From: Paraburkholderia sejongensis
GTDB taxonomy: Bacteria > Pseudomonadota > Gammaproteobacteria > Burkholderiales > Burkholderiaceae
Length of the DNA: 64,000 nt
Reading direction: 5' to 3'
Assembly: GCF_020880815.1 (NCBI RefSeq)
Contig: NZ_JAJITD010000007.1
Coordinates: forward strand, 248,001 to 312,000
The notes below the pieces were generated by a model that was given only the letters and a program-made list of their open reading frames with translations, was not told the origin of the DNA and ran no database searches. Positions 17,921 to 26,447 of the stretch are shown here, piece by piece (positions within the stretch are counted from its first letter, which is position 1; each line of letters opens with the position of its first letter). Made by a program: the position numbers and the translations under genes.

Positions 17921-19135
17921 TCACAGCGGTTTTTCGTACATGTAGCGGCGCGACCACGGCAGGGTCTTAGCGCTGCGGCCGGCTTTGCGGCACACCACCT
18001 GGAAGATCGACACGTCGTCGTTTTCGAACGCATACGCGCAGCCGGCCAGATACACGCGCCAGATGCGGAATTTTTCGTCGTCGACGAGCTTGCGGGCTTC
18101 GTCCGCGTGGGCCTCGAAATTCTCGGCCCACAGGTCGAGCGTGTGCGCATAGTGACGGCGCAGGCTTTCGACGTCGACCGCTTCGAGCCCGCCGCGCTGC
18201 ATCGATTCGAGCGCGAGGCTGATGTGTGGCAGCTCGCCGTCGGGGAACACATAACGGTCGATGAATTCGCCGCCGCCGAGCGCGGTTTCGCCGCTATCGG
18301 CGTCGCTCGACGTAATGCCGTGGTTCATCGCGACGCCGTCGTCGGCGAGCAGATCGTGGATCTTCTGGAAATAGCCGGGCAGATTCTTGCGGCCGACGTG
18401 TTCGAACATGCCGACGCTGGTGATGCGATCGAACTGCCCGGTGACGTCGCGATAATCCTGCAGGCGGATTTCGATCTGGTTTTCGAGTCCGGCCGCCTTG
18501 ACGCGCGCGGTCGCCAGATCGAACTGGTTCTGCGATAGCGTCACGCCCACGCATTGAGCGCCGAACTTCTGCGCGGCGCGCAGCACCAGCGCGCCCCAGC
18601 CGCAGCCGATGTCGAGCAGACGCTGGCCGGGCTGCAGCTGGATTTTGGTCAGGATGTGATCGATCTTCTTGATCTGCGCGGTCGCGAGGTCTTCGGTGCC
18701 GGTCTCGAAGTACGCGCACGAATAGACCATGTTCTCGTCGAGCCACAGCTTGTAGAACTCGTTCGACACGTCGTAGTGATACTGGATCGCCTTTTTATCC
18801 GAGCTCTTCGAGTGATTGAAGTAGCGTCGCACGCGCGCCAGCTTGCTCGCGCTCGTCACGGTGCTGCGCGCGAGCTGATAGCCGATATTGATGATGTCCG
18901 ACAGCTTGCCCTCGATGTCGATCTTGCCCTTCACGTACGCCTCGCCGAGATTGTCGAGGCTCGGTTCGAGCAGATAGGGCAGCGCGGTGGCGCTCTTCAC
19001 GTGTAGCGTGACCTGGGGCGCGGCGAACTGCCCGAAGTCGTGTTGCTGACCGTCCCACAGCACGAGGCGTGCAGGCAGGTTAGCTTTGGATTTGACCTCT
19101 TCAACCCACTGCGCCAGCTTCTTCTCCCAGAACAT
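17921..19135 (-). CDS. cfa: Cyclopropane-fatty-acyl-phospholipid synthase
   Basis: SAM-dependent enzyme that converts unsaturated acyl chains of membrane phospholipids to cyclopropane rings. It shows IQYHYDVSNEFYKLWLDENMVYSCAYF near residues 110-135, cited here as HYDVSNEFY and MVYSCAYF. The SAM loop is LLDIGCGWGALVLRAAQ near 167, followed by VGVTLSQNQ and TSVGMFEHVGRKNLPGYF. The C-terminal ALESMQRGGLEAVDVESLRRHYA is typical, cited as VESLRRHYAHTL. Length is 404 residues. I start at ATG 19135, before the conserved MFWEKKL N-terminus. It is a single-gene unit convergent with nothing; pdxH lies upstream on the same strand. Confidence 0.92.
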   Translation of the reverse strand: MFWEKKLAQWVEEVKSKANLPARLVLWDGQQHDFGQFAAPQVTLHVKSATALPYLLEPSLDNLGEAYVKGKIDIEGKLSDIINIGYQLARSTVTSASKLARVRRYFNHSKSSDKKAIQYHYDVSNEFYKLWLDENMVYSCAYFETGTEDLATAQIKKIDHILTKIQLQPGQRLLDIGCGWGALVLRAAQKFGAQCVGVTLSQNQFDLATARVKAAGLENQIEIRLQDYRDVTGQFDRITSVGMFEHVGRKNLPGYFQKIHDLLADDGVAMNHGITSSDADSGETALGGGEFIDRYVFPDGELPHISLALESMQRGGLEAVDVESLRRHYAHTLDLWAENFEAHADEARKLVDDEKFRIWRVYLAGCAYAFENDDVSIFQVVCRKAGRSAKTLPWSRRYMYEKPL

Positions 19136-19274
19136 GCGATCTCTCCGTGTTCGTTGAATTAAAGCAAAGCTTGTGTGGATCGCAGGGCGCGACGCTTTTG
19201 CGCGAGTCGCGCGACGCAATCCGGCCGACGTGTGCCGCTACCTGGGCACGCGCCGGCGTGATCTTTTTATTTGC

Positions 19275-19916
19275 TCAGGGCGACAGGCGGGCGATCTGCC
19301 ACGGGCTGCCTTCGTCCACGCGCGTGAACTGCAGGCGATCGTGCAGACGCGACGGGCGTCCTTGCCAGAACTCGATCGCGTCGGGCACGACGCGATAGCC
19401 ACCCCAGTGCGGCGGACGCGGAGGATTGTCGCCGTATTGCAGGCTGATTTCGCGTTCGCGCACTTCGAGCTGCGAACGGCTTTCAATCACCTGACTCTGA
19501 TTCGATGCCCACGCGCCGATCCGCGAGCCGAGCGGCCGCGACGCGAAATAAGCGTCGCTGTCCGCCTCGCTCGTCTTGACGACGCGGCCCTCGATACGCA
19601 CCTGGCGCTCGAGTTCGATCCAGTGAAACAGCAGACTCGCGTACGGGTTCGCGTTTATTTCGCGGCCCTTACGGCTTTCGTAATTGGTGAAGAACACGAA
19701 GCCCCGTTCGTCGACGCCCTTGATGAGCACGATGCGTGCCGAAGGCCGGCCGCGCGAGTCGACCGTGGCCAGGGTCATCGCGTTCGGCTCGGGGAGTTGG
19801 GCGTCGATCGCCTGCTGGAACCACGTGTTGAACTGGCGGAACGGATCGTGGTCGACGTCGGCTACGTCGAGGGAGCCCAGCGAATAGTTTTTTCGAAGCT
19901 CGGCGAGTGAGATCAT
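19275..19916 (-). CDS. pdxH: Pyridoxamine/pyridoxine 5'-phosphate oxidase
   Basis: FMN enzyme making pyridoxal 5'-phosphate, the last step of vitamin B6 synthesis and salvage. Visible elements are LRKNYSLGSLDVADVDHDPF (N-terminus), EPNAMTLATVDSRGRPSARI and VLIKGVDERGFVFFTNYESR (FMN/PLP binding), WIELERQVRIEGRV, SRPLGSRIGAWASNQSQ, and the terminal RLHDRLQFTRVD with W-x-x-x-R-L-S-P. Length 213 residues is standard. Divergent from tcdA across 260 bp in which no gene is visible. Confidence 0.96.
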   Translation of the reverse strand: MISLAELRKNYSLGSLDVADVDHDPFRQFNTWFQQAIDAQLPEPNAMTLATVDSRGRPSARIVLIKGVDERGFVFFTNYESRKGREINANPYASLLFHWIELERQVRIEGRVVKTSEADSDAYFASRPLGSRIGAWASNQSQVIESRSQLEVREREISLQYGDNPPRPPHWGGYRVVPDAIEFWQGRPSRLHDRLQFTRVDEGSPWQIARLSP

Positions 19917-20176
19917 GTTCTTATGCGAACGCTACAGTCAGGAAAGTATAGCCAGGCGGCCAGTTTTTTGCCTGCGATTACATCAACCTGTGATGCACTG
20001 CGCGCCGCTCTGGTGCGAAGCTGCACGCTCGTGTGGCGGCACTCGATCCCGCGCGGTCCCGCGGGTCGCCACGCCCGCCGCGGGCGATCAGGCAAAATAC
20101 CGGCTGCGCGCGCCCGTGTTCCACCGTGGCGCAGCGGCTTTTTTTCGTTCCGCCCGTGTTTTCGAGTCCTGCCACC

Positions 20177-21034
20177 ATGTCCAGCACTACTGCGCAATCC
20201 GATCTTACTACCAGCCCCGATGCGAATGAAACCGCCGACCGCGCGCGGCGTTTCGGCGGCATCGCGCGTCTGTACGGCGCGCCCGCGCTCGCCGCGTTCG
20301 AAGGCGCGCACGTCGCGGTGATCGGCATCGGCGGGGTCGGCTCGTGGGTCGCCGAGGCGCTCGCGCGCAGCGCGGTCGGCACGCTGACGCTGATCGATCT
20401 CGACAATGTCGCCGAGAGCAACACTAACCGGCAGATCCACGCGCTCGACGGCAACTACGGAAAACCCAAGGTCGAGGCGATGGCCGAGCGGATCGCGGCG
20501 ATCAATCCGTACTGCGACGTGCGGCTGATCGAGGACTTCGTCGAGCCGGACAATTTCGCGGCCACGCTCGGCGGCGGCTTTGACTACGTGATCGATGCGA
20601 TCGACAGCGTGCGCACGAAGACCGCGCTGATCGCGTGGTGCGTCGAGCGCAAGCAGCCGCTGATCACGATCGGCGGCGCGGGCGGGCAACTCGATCCGAC
20701 CCGCATCCGCATCGACGATCTCGCGCTGACGATCCAGGATCCGCTGCTCTCGAAAGTGCGCGGCCAATTGCGCAAGCAGCATGGCTTTCCGCGCGGGCCG
20801 AAGGCGAAGTTCAAGGTCAGCGCGGTGTATTCGGATGAGCCGCTGATCTATCCGGAAGCGGCGGTCTGCGATATCGATACGGAAGCGGAGCACGTCAGCA
20901 CGTCGCCGGGCCACACCGGGCCGGTCGGGCTCAATTGCGCGGGTTTTGGTTCGAGCGTGTGCGTGACCGCGAGCTTCGGTTTCGCGGCCGCGGCGTATGT
21001 GTTGCGGGAGTTGGGGAAGCGGGCGGCGGGGTAG
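20177..21034 (+). CDS. tcdA: tRNA threonylcarbamoyladenosine dehydratase (CsdL/TcdA)
   Basis: E1-like ATP-dependent enzyme that cyclises t6A to ct6A at position 37 of ANN-decoding tRNAs. RFGGIARLYG starts the conserved region, followed by the nucleotide loop VIGIGGVGSWVAEALARSAV near residue 48. Then come LIDLDNVAESNTNRQIHAL near 70, DYVIDAIDSVRTKTALI, the GGAGGQLDPTRI strand and KVRGQLRKQHGFPRGPK. ATG 20177 gives 285 residues; an open frame upstream begins in low-quality sequence. The end converges on the ybbN-type gene with 71 bp between them. Confidence 0.92.
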   Translation: MSSTTAQSDLTTSPDANETADRARRFGGIARLYGAPALAAFEGAHVAVIGIGGVGSWVAEALARSAVGTLTLIDLDNVAESNTNRQIHALDGNYGKPKVEAMAERIAAINPYCDVRLIEDFVEPDNFAATLGGGFDYVIDAIDSVRTKTALIAWCVERKQPLITIGGAGGQLDPTRIRIDDLALTIQDPLLSKVRGQLRKQHGFPRGPKAKFKVSAVYSDEPLIYPEAAVCDIDTEAEHVSTSPGHTGPVGLNCAGFGSSVCVTASFGFAAAAYVLRELGKRAAG

Positions 21035-21105
21035 TTGCTCAGGCGGCGGCTCTTTGCAGAGAGCCGCTACCCGACACAAACATTTGAATCGATCGGTTCA
21101 GCGGA

Positions 21106-21954
21106 TCAGTTCAGCGCCGCGCTCAGCTTGCGCCGCCATTGCGCGACCAGCTCGGGCTGATGCGCGGCCAGGTCGAACACCGACAGCATCGTCTTGCGGC
21201 CGATATCGTCACGGAACGCGCGGTCGCGTTGCACGATTTCCAGCAGATGTTCGAGCGCGTCCGCGTATTTGCGCCGCGCGATCAGCGCGCTCGCCAGATC
21301 GAAGCGCGCTTCGAGATCTTCCGGATGCTGCGCGACGCGTGCTTCGAGCGCGTCGGTCGGCGGCAGGTCGGCGGCGGCATCGAGCGCGTCGAGCCGGGTC
21401 TTGATCGCGTTGAAGCGTGCGTCGATCCCCTGGGTCGTTTTCGGCGACAGCAGATCGACTTCGTTGCGTGCTTCGTCGATGCGGTTGTCTTCGAGCAGCA
21501 TCTCGATACGGTCCATGCGCGCGTCGTCGAAGCCGGGGTCGTACGCGAGCGCATCCTGCAGCAGCGCGTACGCATCTTCGCGGCGGCCTTCGGCCAGCGC
21601 GGTCTGCGCATCGGCGCGCGAGGCCGGCGCGCCTTGCGGCACCAGCCGTTCGAGGAACTCGCGCAGTTGTCCTTCCGATAGCACGCCGACGAACTGATCG
21701 ACCGGCTGCCCTTCGGCGAACGCGATCACGTGCGGGATGCTGCGCACCTGGAAATGCGTGGCGAGTTCGTGATTCTCGTCGACGTTGACCTTGACGAGCT
21801 TCCATTTGCCGGCGGCTTCGGCTTCGAGCTTTTCGAGCAGCGGGCCGAGACTCTTGCAGGGGCCGCACCACGGCGCCCAGAAGTCGACCAGCACGGGCGC
21901 CAGAAGCGACGCCTTGATGACGTCCTGTTCGAAAGTGGCCAGAGTGGTGTCCAT
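21106..21954 (-). CDS. YbbN/CnoX-type thioredoxin co-chaperone with TPR domain
   Basis: Fusion of an N-terminal thioredoxin fold (VLVDFWAPWCGPCKSLGPLL near residue 22, intact CGPC pair) and a C-terminal TPR-like part (about 125-282: LAEGRREDAYALLQDAL and LASALIARRKYADALEHLLEI). In E. coli the homologue is a chaperone-like holdase that hands oxidised clients to GroEL and DnaK. Unlike E. coli YbbN, the active-site CxxC is intact here, so real redox activity is likely. Length 282 residues is normal. The 150 bp to the upstream pirin gene have no visible gene. Confidence 0.9.
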   Translation of the reverse strand: MDTTLATFEQDVIKASLLAPVLVDFWAPWCGPCKSLGPLLEKLEAEAAGKWKLVKVNVDENHELATHFQVRSIPHVIAFAEGQPVDQFVGVLSEGQLREFLERLVPQGAPASRADAQTALAEGRREDAYALLQDALAYDPGFDDARMDRIEMLLEDNRIDEARNEVDLLSPKTTQGIDARFNAIKTRLDALDAAADLPPTDALEARVAQHPEDLEARFDLASALIARRKYADALEHLLEIVQRDRAFRDDIGRKTMLSVFDLAAHQPELVAQWRRKLSAALN

Positions 21955-22104
21955 TACGTCCTCGTCGATAATTTCGGGATTGCGGCTAGGTGGGGCCGAA
22001 TCGTGTCACTTCAATACGGGCTGGCGATGCGCGGCCTCCCGGTTGCCGCGCGCTCGCGAGCGAGCCGGCTACGGTCACTCGCGTTTATTTGCGCTCGCTT
22101 CTGT

Positions 22105-22980
22105 TCATTTGCGTACCGGCAGCGGAATCCATTCGGTCTCGCCGGGCACGTGGCCCATTTCCTGATTGGTCCACGCGAGCTTCGCGGCCTCGATCTTCTC
22201 GCGCGAGCTGGCAACGAAATTCCATTCGATAAAGCGTTCGCCGTCGAGTTTCTCGCCGCCGAGCAGCATCACGCGCGCGCCGTGGGTGCTCGCCAGCGTG
22301 ACCGTTTCGTCGAGCGCGAGCACGGCCATCGTTGCCACTTCGAGCGGCGTGCCGTCGATTTCCAGATCGCCGTCGACCAGATACACGCCGCGCTCCTCGT
22401 GTTCCGGTTCGAGCGCGAACGCGCTGCCCGGCGTGAATTCGGCCGCTACATACAGCGTGCCCGAAAAGGTCGACGCCGGCGAGGTCGCGCCGAACGCGGT
22501 GCCGGCGATCACGCGCAGCGTCACGCCGTTGCGTTCGATGACCGGCAGCGTCGCGGCCGGGTGATGCGCGAAAGACGGCTCGGTGTCTTCGTCGGCGAGC
22601 GGCAGTGCGACCCAGGTCTGGATGCCGTGAATGGTCTGGCCGCGCGCGCGGTCTTCCGGCGGGGTGCGCTCCGAATGCACGATGCCGCGTCCGGCGGTCA
22701 TCCAGTTGACGTCGCCGGGCAGAATTTTCTGCTCCGAACCGAGGCTGTCGCGATGCATGATCGCGCCGTCGAACAGATAGGTGACGGTCGCGAGACCAAT
22801 ATGCGGGTGCGGGCGCACGTCCAGACCCGTGCCGGGTTCGAGCGTTGCCGGACCCATGTGGTCGAAGAAGATGAACGGGCCGACGAGGCGCGCGGCCATT
22901 GCCGGCAGCACCCGCCGCACGGCCAGATTACCGATGTCGCGTATATGCGGTTTCAGAACGGCTTTGATCGAGGTAGTCAT
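22105..22980 (-). CDS. Pirin family bicupin protein
   Basis: Iron-binding double cupin related to pirin/quercetinase YhhW. Hallmarks are VRRVLPAMAARLVGPFIFFDH near residue 17 (cited as GPFIFFDHMGP), the metal ligands in DVRPHPHIGLATVTYLFDG near 52, HRDSLGSEQKILPGDVNWMT, and the pirin segment GIVHSERTPPE with IHGIQTWVALP. ATG 22980 gives 291 residues. Exact function of bacterial pirins is varied. Divergent from the EamA transporter. Confidence 0.9.
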   Translation of the reverse strand: MTTSIKAVLKPHIRDIGNLAVRRVLPAMAARLVGPFIFFDHMGPATLEPGTGLDVRPHPHIGLATVTYLFDGAIMHRDSLGSEQKILPGDVNWMTAGRGIVHSERTPPEDRARGQTIHGIQTWVALPLADEDTEPSFAHHPAATLPVIERNGVTLRVIAGTAFGATSPASTFSGTLYVAAEFTPGSAFALEPEHEERGVYLVDGDLEIDGTPLEVATMAVLALDETVTLASTHGARVMLLGGEKLDGERFIEWNFVASSREKIEAAKLAWTNQEMGHVPGETEWIPLPVRK

Positions 22981-23166
22981 GGGCGGGCTCGGCGAAAAAG
23001 TGGCGGGAGAGAGGCTCAATGGGCGATTCTACTGCGCGTTGCGCATGCTCGACGGTAACGGCGCGCGCGGGGCATGAGCGACGAGCACTTGCCCGCTCAC
23101 GCGGTAATGCAGCGTCCGCTACACTGCCGGATCGAATCGTCATTTATCACTATCGTGGAGAGCCGG

Positions 23167-24048
23167 ATGTCGCCCAGGGATTTGCTGCTCGCGCTGGTCG
23201 TCGTGGTTGCGTGGGGCGTCAACTTCGTCGTGATCAAGGTCGGCCTGCACGGCGTGCCGCCGATGCTGCTCGGCGCGCTGCGCTTCACGCTCGCCGCGGT
23301 GCCGGCGGTGTTCTTCGTCAAGCGCCCGCAGATGCCGTGGCGCTGGCTGTTCGCGTACGGCGCGACGATCTCGTTCGGCCAGTTCGCGTTCCTGTTCTCG
23401 GCGATGTACGTCGGCATGCCGGCGGGCCTCGCGTCGCTGGTGCTGCAGGCGCAGGCGTTTTTCACGCTGATTTTCGCGGCGCTGTTCCTGCACGAGCGCT
23501 TCCGTGTGCCGAACGTCGTCGGCCTGCTGATCGCCGCGGCCGGGCTCGCGGTGATCGGTTTGCAGGGCGGCCATACGATGTCGGTAGCCGGTTTCGTGCT
23601 GACGCTGTGCGCCGCGTGCATGTGGGCGCTCGGCAACATCGTCACCAAGAAGGTCGGCAACGTCGACCTCGTCGGGCTCGTCGTGTGGGGCAGCCTGATT
23701 CCGCCGCTGCCGTTTTTCGCGGCGTCGTTCGCGTTCGAAGGGCCGCACGAGATCGCCGCCGCGCTGACGGGCATCAGTGCAATGTCGATCTTCGCGGTCG
23801 TCTATCTCGCCTTTATCGCGACGCTGGTCGGCTACAGCTTGTGGAGCCGCTTGCTGTCTCGCTATCCGGCCAGCCAGGTCGCGCCGTTCTCGCTGCTGGT
23901 GCCGATCGTCGGACTCGCGTCGGCTTCGTTGCTGCTCGGCGAGCAGTTGTCGCTGGTGCAGGTGGCCGGTGCGTTGCTGGTGATGGCGGGGCTCGCGGTC
24001 AATGTGTTCGGCGGCTGGGTCGCGCAGCGGCTGCTGCCGGCGCGTTGA
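23167..24048 (+). CDS. EamA/DMT-family transporter
   Basis: Inner-membrane drug/metabolite transporter of 293 residues with about ten hydrophobic helices arranged as two EamA repeats (about 5-135 and 150-285). Motifs are ALVVVVAWGVNFVVIKVGL at the N-terminus, PPMLLGALRFTLAAVPA, LQAQAFFTLIFAALFLHER near 100, and LLVPIVGLASASLLLGEQ near 255. ATG 23167 has GGAGAG just upstream. Similar proteins export amino acids or metabolites in E. coli (EamA, RhtA), but substrate cannot be read here. Followed by a strong terminator. Confidence 0.88.
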   Translation: MSPRDLLLALVVVVAWGVNFVVIKVGLHGVPPMLLGALRFTLAAVPAVFFVKRPQMPWRWLFAYGATISFGQFAFLFSAMYVGMPAGLASLVLQAQAFFTLIFAALFLHERFRVPNVVGLLIAAAGLAVIGLQGGHTMSVAGFVLTLCAACMWALGNIVTKKVGNVDLVGLVVWGSLIPPLPFFAASFAFEGPHEIAAALTGISAMSIFAVVYLAFIATLVGYSLWSRLLSRYPASQVAPFSLLVPIVGLASASLLLGEQLSLVQVAGALLVMAGLAVNVFGGWVAQRLLPAR

Positions 24049-24094
24049 GCGATGTCTTTCGCGCGTGGAGAGGGCGCGGTAGGTGATGCGCAAA

Positions 24095-24124
24095 TAAAAA
24101 AACGGCCGTGAGGCCGTTTTTTTA
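24095..24124. terminator. Bidirectional intrinsic terminator between the EamA gene and amiC
   Basis: A perfect 13-bp inverted repeat (TAAAAAAACGGCC and its complement) around a GTGA loop, with an A7 tract on one side and T7 on the other. It can therefore terminate both the rightward transporter gene and the leftward amiC gene, which converge here. Confidence 0.92.
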
Positions 24125-24159
24125 TTGCTGCGAACGCCGCGTGTCACGCGCGTGGGTCG

Positions 24160-25806
24160 TCACGTCATGCGGCTCTTCGCGAGCGGCGGGTTGGCCGCGA
24201 AATAGCGTTTGATGCCGGTCATGATCGCGCTCGCCATCTTGTCGCGATACGCGTCGTCGTTCAGACGCTTTTCTTCGTCCGGATTACTGATGAACGCGGT
24301 TTCGACGAGGATCGACGGAATGTCCGGCGCCTTCAGCACCGCGAAGCCGGCCTGCTCGACCGAGCCCTTGTGCAGCTTGTTGATGTCGCCGATTTCCTTC
24401 AGCACGAAGTTGCCGTAGCGCATCGAGTCGCGAATCTGCGCGGTGGTCGACATATCGAACAACGCGCGATTGACGGCCGCGTCGGCGGACTTCACGTTGA
24501 TCCCGCCGATCTCGTCCGACGAGTTTTCCTTGTTAGCCATCCAGCGTGCGGCCGCGCTCGACGCGCCGTGCTGCGACAGCGCGAACACCGACGAGCCGCG
24601 TGCCTCCGGCGTCGTGAACGCGTCCGCGTGAATCGACACGAACAGGTCGGCGCCGACCCGGCGCGCTTTCTGCACGCGCACGTTCAGCGGGACGAAGAAG
24701 TCGGCGTCGCGCGTCATCATCGCGCGCATGTTTGGCTGCGCGTCGATCTTCGCGCGCAGCTTCTTCGCGATGTCGAGCGCGATGTGTTTTTCGTAGGTGC
24801 CCGAGCCGCCGATCGCGCCCGGATCTTCGCCGCCATGACCCGGATCGATCGCGACGGTGAGCAGGCGCACCGTGTTGCCGCGGTTCGATTTCGGCGTGGT
24901 GAAACCGTAATTGTCGTCGTTGCCGGCGAGGTTGTCGGCGCTGTCCTCGCGCGGAGCGGCGCTGCCCTTATTGCGTGCGATCGCGGCGGGCGGCGCGTTC
25001 GGCGTCGCGGGCGCGGCCGGCGGAGTGGACGGTCTGCTGGCGATGATCGGCGGCGTGCCCGCGCTCGTGCCCGGAGTCGTGCCCGGCGCCGCGCCGCGCG
25101 TGGGCGCATGCGCATGCGGCGCGGCCGGCGTGCCGCTATTGCCGCCGCTGCCTGCGCCGCCGTTTTGCGCGTAGCGCTCGAAGAACGCTTCGCTGTTGTC
25201 GGTGGGCGGCGGCGTGGAGCCGGGACCGGCGAGCGTCGCCGGCGGCGGCGCGTTGTTTTCCGCGTTCAGCGCGTCCTGCTTGCGCTCGCTCTGCGCGAGC
25301 AGCTCCATCAGCGGATCCGGCGCGACGGCCGGATAGAGGTCGAACACCAGCCGGTATTTATACGTGCCGACGGGCGGCAGCGTGAACACCTGGGGCTTTA
25401 CCGAGCCCTTCAGGTCGAACACCATGCGCACCACGTGCGGCTGATACTGACCGACCCGCACCGACGAAATTTGCGGATCGTTCGGGGTGATCTTCGAGAC
25501 CAGATCCTTCAATTCCTGATCGAGGTCGAGGCCACTCAGATCGACGACCAGCCGGTCAGGTCCCTGCAACAGTTGCTGGGTGTTCTGCAGCGGTTGATCG
25601 GATTCGATCGTCACGCGCGTGTAGTCGCGCGCGGGCCACACGCGCACGCCGAGCACCGAGCTCGCAAACGCGAGACGCGGCGCGACCAGACCGAGCAGCA
25701 GCGTCGACGCGCCGGCGCGCAGCATCTGCCGGCGGCGCCAGTTGTGCGTGGCGGTTGCCGCCGATTCGATCGAGTGAAACGGTTTGATCAACATCTTTCG
25801 AGACAT
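24160..25806 (-). CDS. amiC: N-acetylmuramoyl-L-alanine amidase, Tat-exported, with AMIN domain
   Basis: Periplasmic murein amidase that splits daughter cells. A twin-arginine signal is seen at about residue 24 (WRRRQMLRAGASTLLLGL). An AMIN domain (about 50-150, GVRVWPARDYTRVTIESDQP and VVDLSGLDLD) targets it to the division site. A low-complexity Pro/Ala/Gly linker runs from about 185 to 300. The zinc Amidase_3 domain has VAIDPGHGGEDPGAIGGSG near 318, LSQHGASSAAARWMANKEN and the catalytic Glu in PSILVETAFISNPDEE. ATG 25806 has AGGAAAGG upstream and overlaps the end of tsaE by 19 bases, which suggests coupling. Length 548 is long because of the linker. Confidence 0.93.
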   Translation of the reverse strand: MSRKMLIKPFHSIESAATATHNWRRRQMLRAGASTLLLGLVAPRLAFASSVLGVRVWPARDYTRVTIESDQPLQNTQQLLQGPDRLVVDLSGLDLDQELKDLVSKITPNDPQISSVRVGQYQPHVVRMVFDLKGSVKPQVFTLPPVGTYKYRLVFDLYPAVAPDPLMELLAQSERKQDALNAENNAPPPATLAGPGSTPPPTDNSEAFFERYAQNGGAGSGGNSGTPAAPHAHAPTRGAAPGTTPGTSAGTPPIIASRPSTPPAAPATPNAPPAAIARNKGSAAPREDSADNLAGNDDNYGFTTPKSNRGNTVRLLTVAIDPGHGGEDPGAIGGSGTYEKHIALDIAKKLRAKIDAQPNMRAMMTRDADFFVPLNVRVQKARRVGADLFVSIHADAFTTPEARGSSVFALSQHGASSAAARWMANKENSSDEIGGINVKSADAAVNRALFDMSTTAQIRDSMRYGNFVLKEIGDINKLHKGSVEQAGFAVLKAPDIPSILVETAFISNPDEEKRLNDDAYRDKMASAIMTGIKRYFAANPPLAKSRMT

Positions 25807-26429
25807 GCCTTTCCTGATTCGCTATAGGCCCGGGCGACGAGTCTGCGCGCATCCGCGTCGCCTGCGAGTTCGAGCGAGAAGACGAGATCCGGCACGCCGA
25901 GCAGCGAGCCCGCGCGTTGCGGCCATTCGACGAGGCAGACCGCGCCGCTGTCGAAATATTCGCGAAAGCCCGCGTCGGCCCATTCGGCCGGATCGGTGAA
26001 CCTGTACAGATCGAAGTGATAGAGCGCGAGTTCCCCGGCGGGACGTTCGAGCACGTATGGTTCGACGAGCGTGTAGGTGGGACTGCGCACGCGGCCGGCG
26101 TGGCCGAGGCCGCGCAGCGTCGCGCGCACGAGGGTGGTTTTGCCGGCGCCGAGGTCGCCGAGCAGTTGCACCTGCAAGCCGGTGAACGCGGGATGGTTCG
26201 CGCTGCCAGGTGTTTGGGCCGGCTGGGTTGACGTTTGTGCTGACGTTTGGGTTGACGTTTCGGTGTGCGGTTGAGCCGCTTGCGCAAGCGACGCCGCGCG
26301 CACACTTTCGAGCGCCTGCGCGAAGCGCGCGCCGAACGCCTGAGTGGCGGCTTCGTCCGCGAGCGCGATAGTGCGTTCGAGCAGAACGGGAGCGGACGGC
26401 AGGGTCGCGTGATCGGGATTGACAGGCAT
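25788..26429 (-). CDS. tsaE: tRNA t6A synthesis ATPase TsaE with a repeat insertion
   Basis: P-loop ATPase that, with TsaB and TsaD, makes N6-threonylcarbamoyladenosine on tRNA. Motifs are LLGDLGAGKTTLVRATLRGLG (Walker A, near residue 90), SPTYTLVEPYV (switch-like), LALYHFDLYRFTDPAEW and CLVEWPQRAG. Length 213 is longer than the usual 150-170. The extra residues form a Thr/Ser/Gln-rich insertion of about 30 residues between the first strand and the Walker A region, encoded by a 12-bp repeat (26229-26260). The start faces queG with only 17 bp between them. Confidence 0.92.
   Translation of the reverse strand: MPVNPDHATLPSAPVLLERTIALADEAATQAFGARFAQALESVRAASLAQAAQPHTETSTQTSAQTSTQPAQTPGSANHPAFTGLQVQLLGDLGAGKTTLVRATLRGLGHAGRVRSPTYTLVEPYVLERPAGELALYHFDLYRFTDPAEWADAGFREYFDSGAVCLVEWPQRAGSLLGVPDLVFSLELAGDADARRLVARAYSESGKACLERC
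26229..26260. repeat. 12-bp direct repeat inside tsaE
   Basis: The octamer TGACGTTT recurs at 26229, 26241 and 26253, exactly 12 bases apart, encoding a four-residue Thr/Ser-x-Gln-Thr periodicity on the minus strand. In-frame repeat expansion would lengthen a disordered loop without breaking tsaE. Confidence 0.8.
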
Positions 26430-26434
26430 TCTCG

Positions 26435-26447
26435 TAAAATGGCGTGA
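26435..26447 (+). promoter_or_regulatory. -10 box adjoining the queG start (leaderless-type promoter)
   Basis: TAAAAT at 26435-26440 is followed by six bases and then the queG ATG at 26447, so transcription would begin at or next to the start codon. No Shine-Dalgarno sequence fits in this space. A TTGACA at 26419-26424 is only 10 bases before the -10 box and is too close to be its -35. Confidence 0.5.

Noticed and set aside
21046..21067. Hairpin between tcdA and the thioredoxin gene
   Set aside because: GCGGCTCT pairs with AGAGCCGC but no T-run follows on either side, so I do not call it a terminator.
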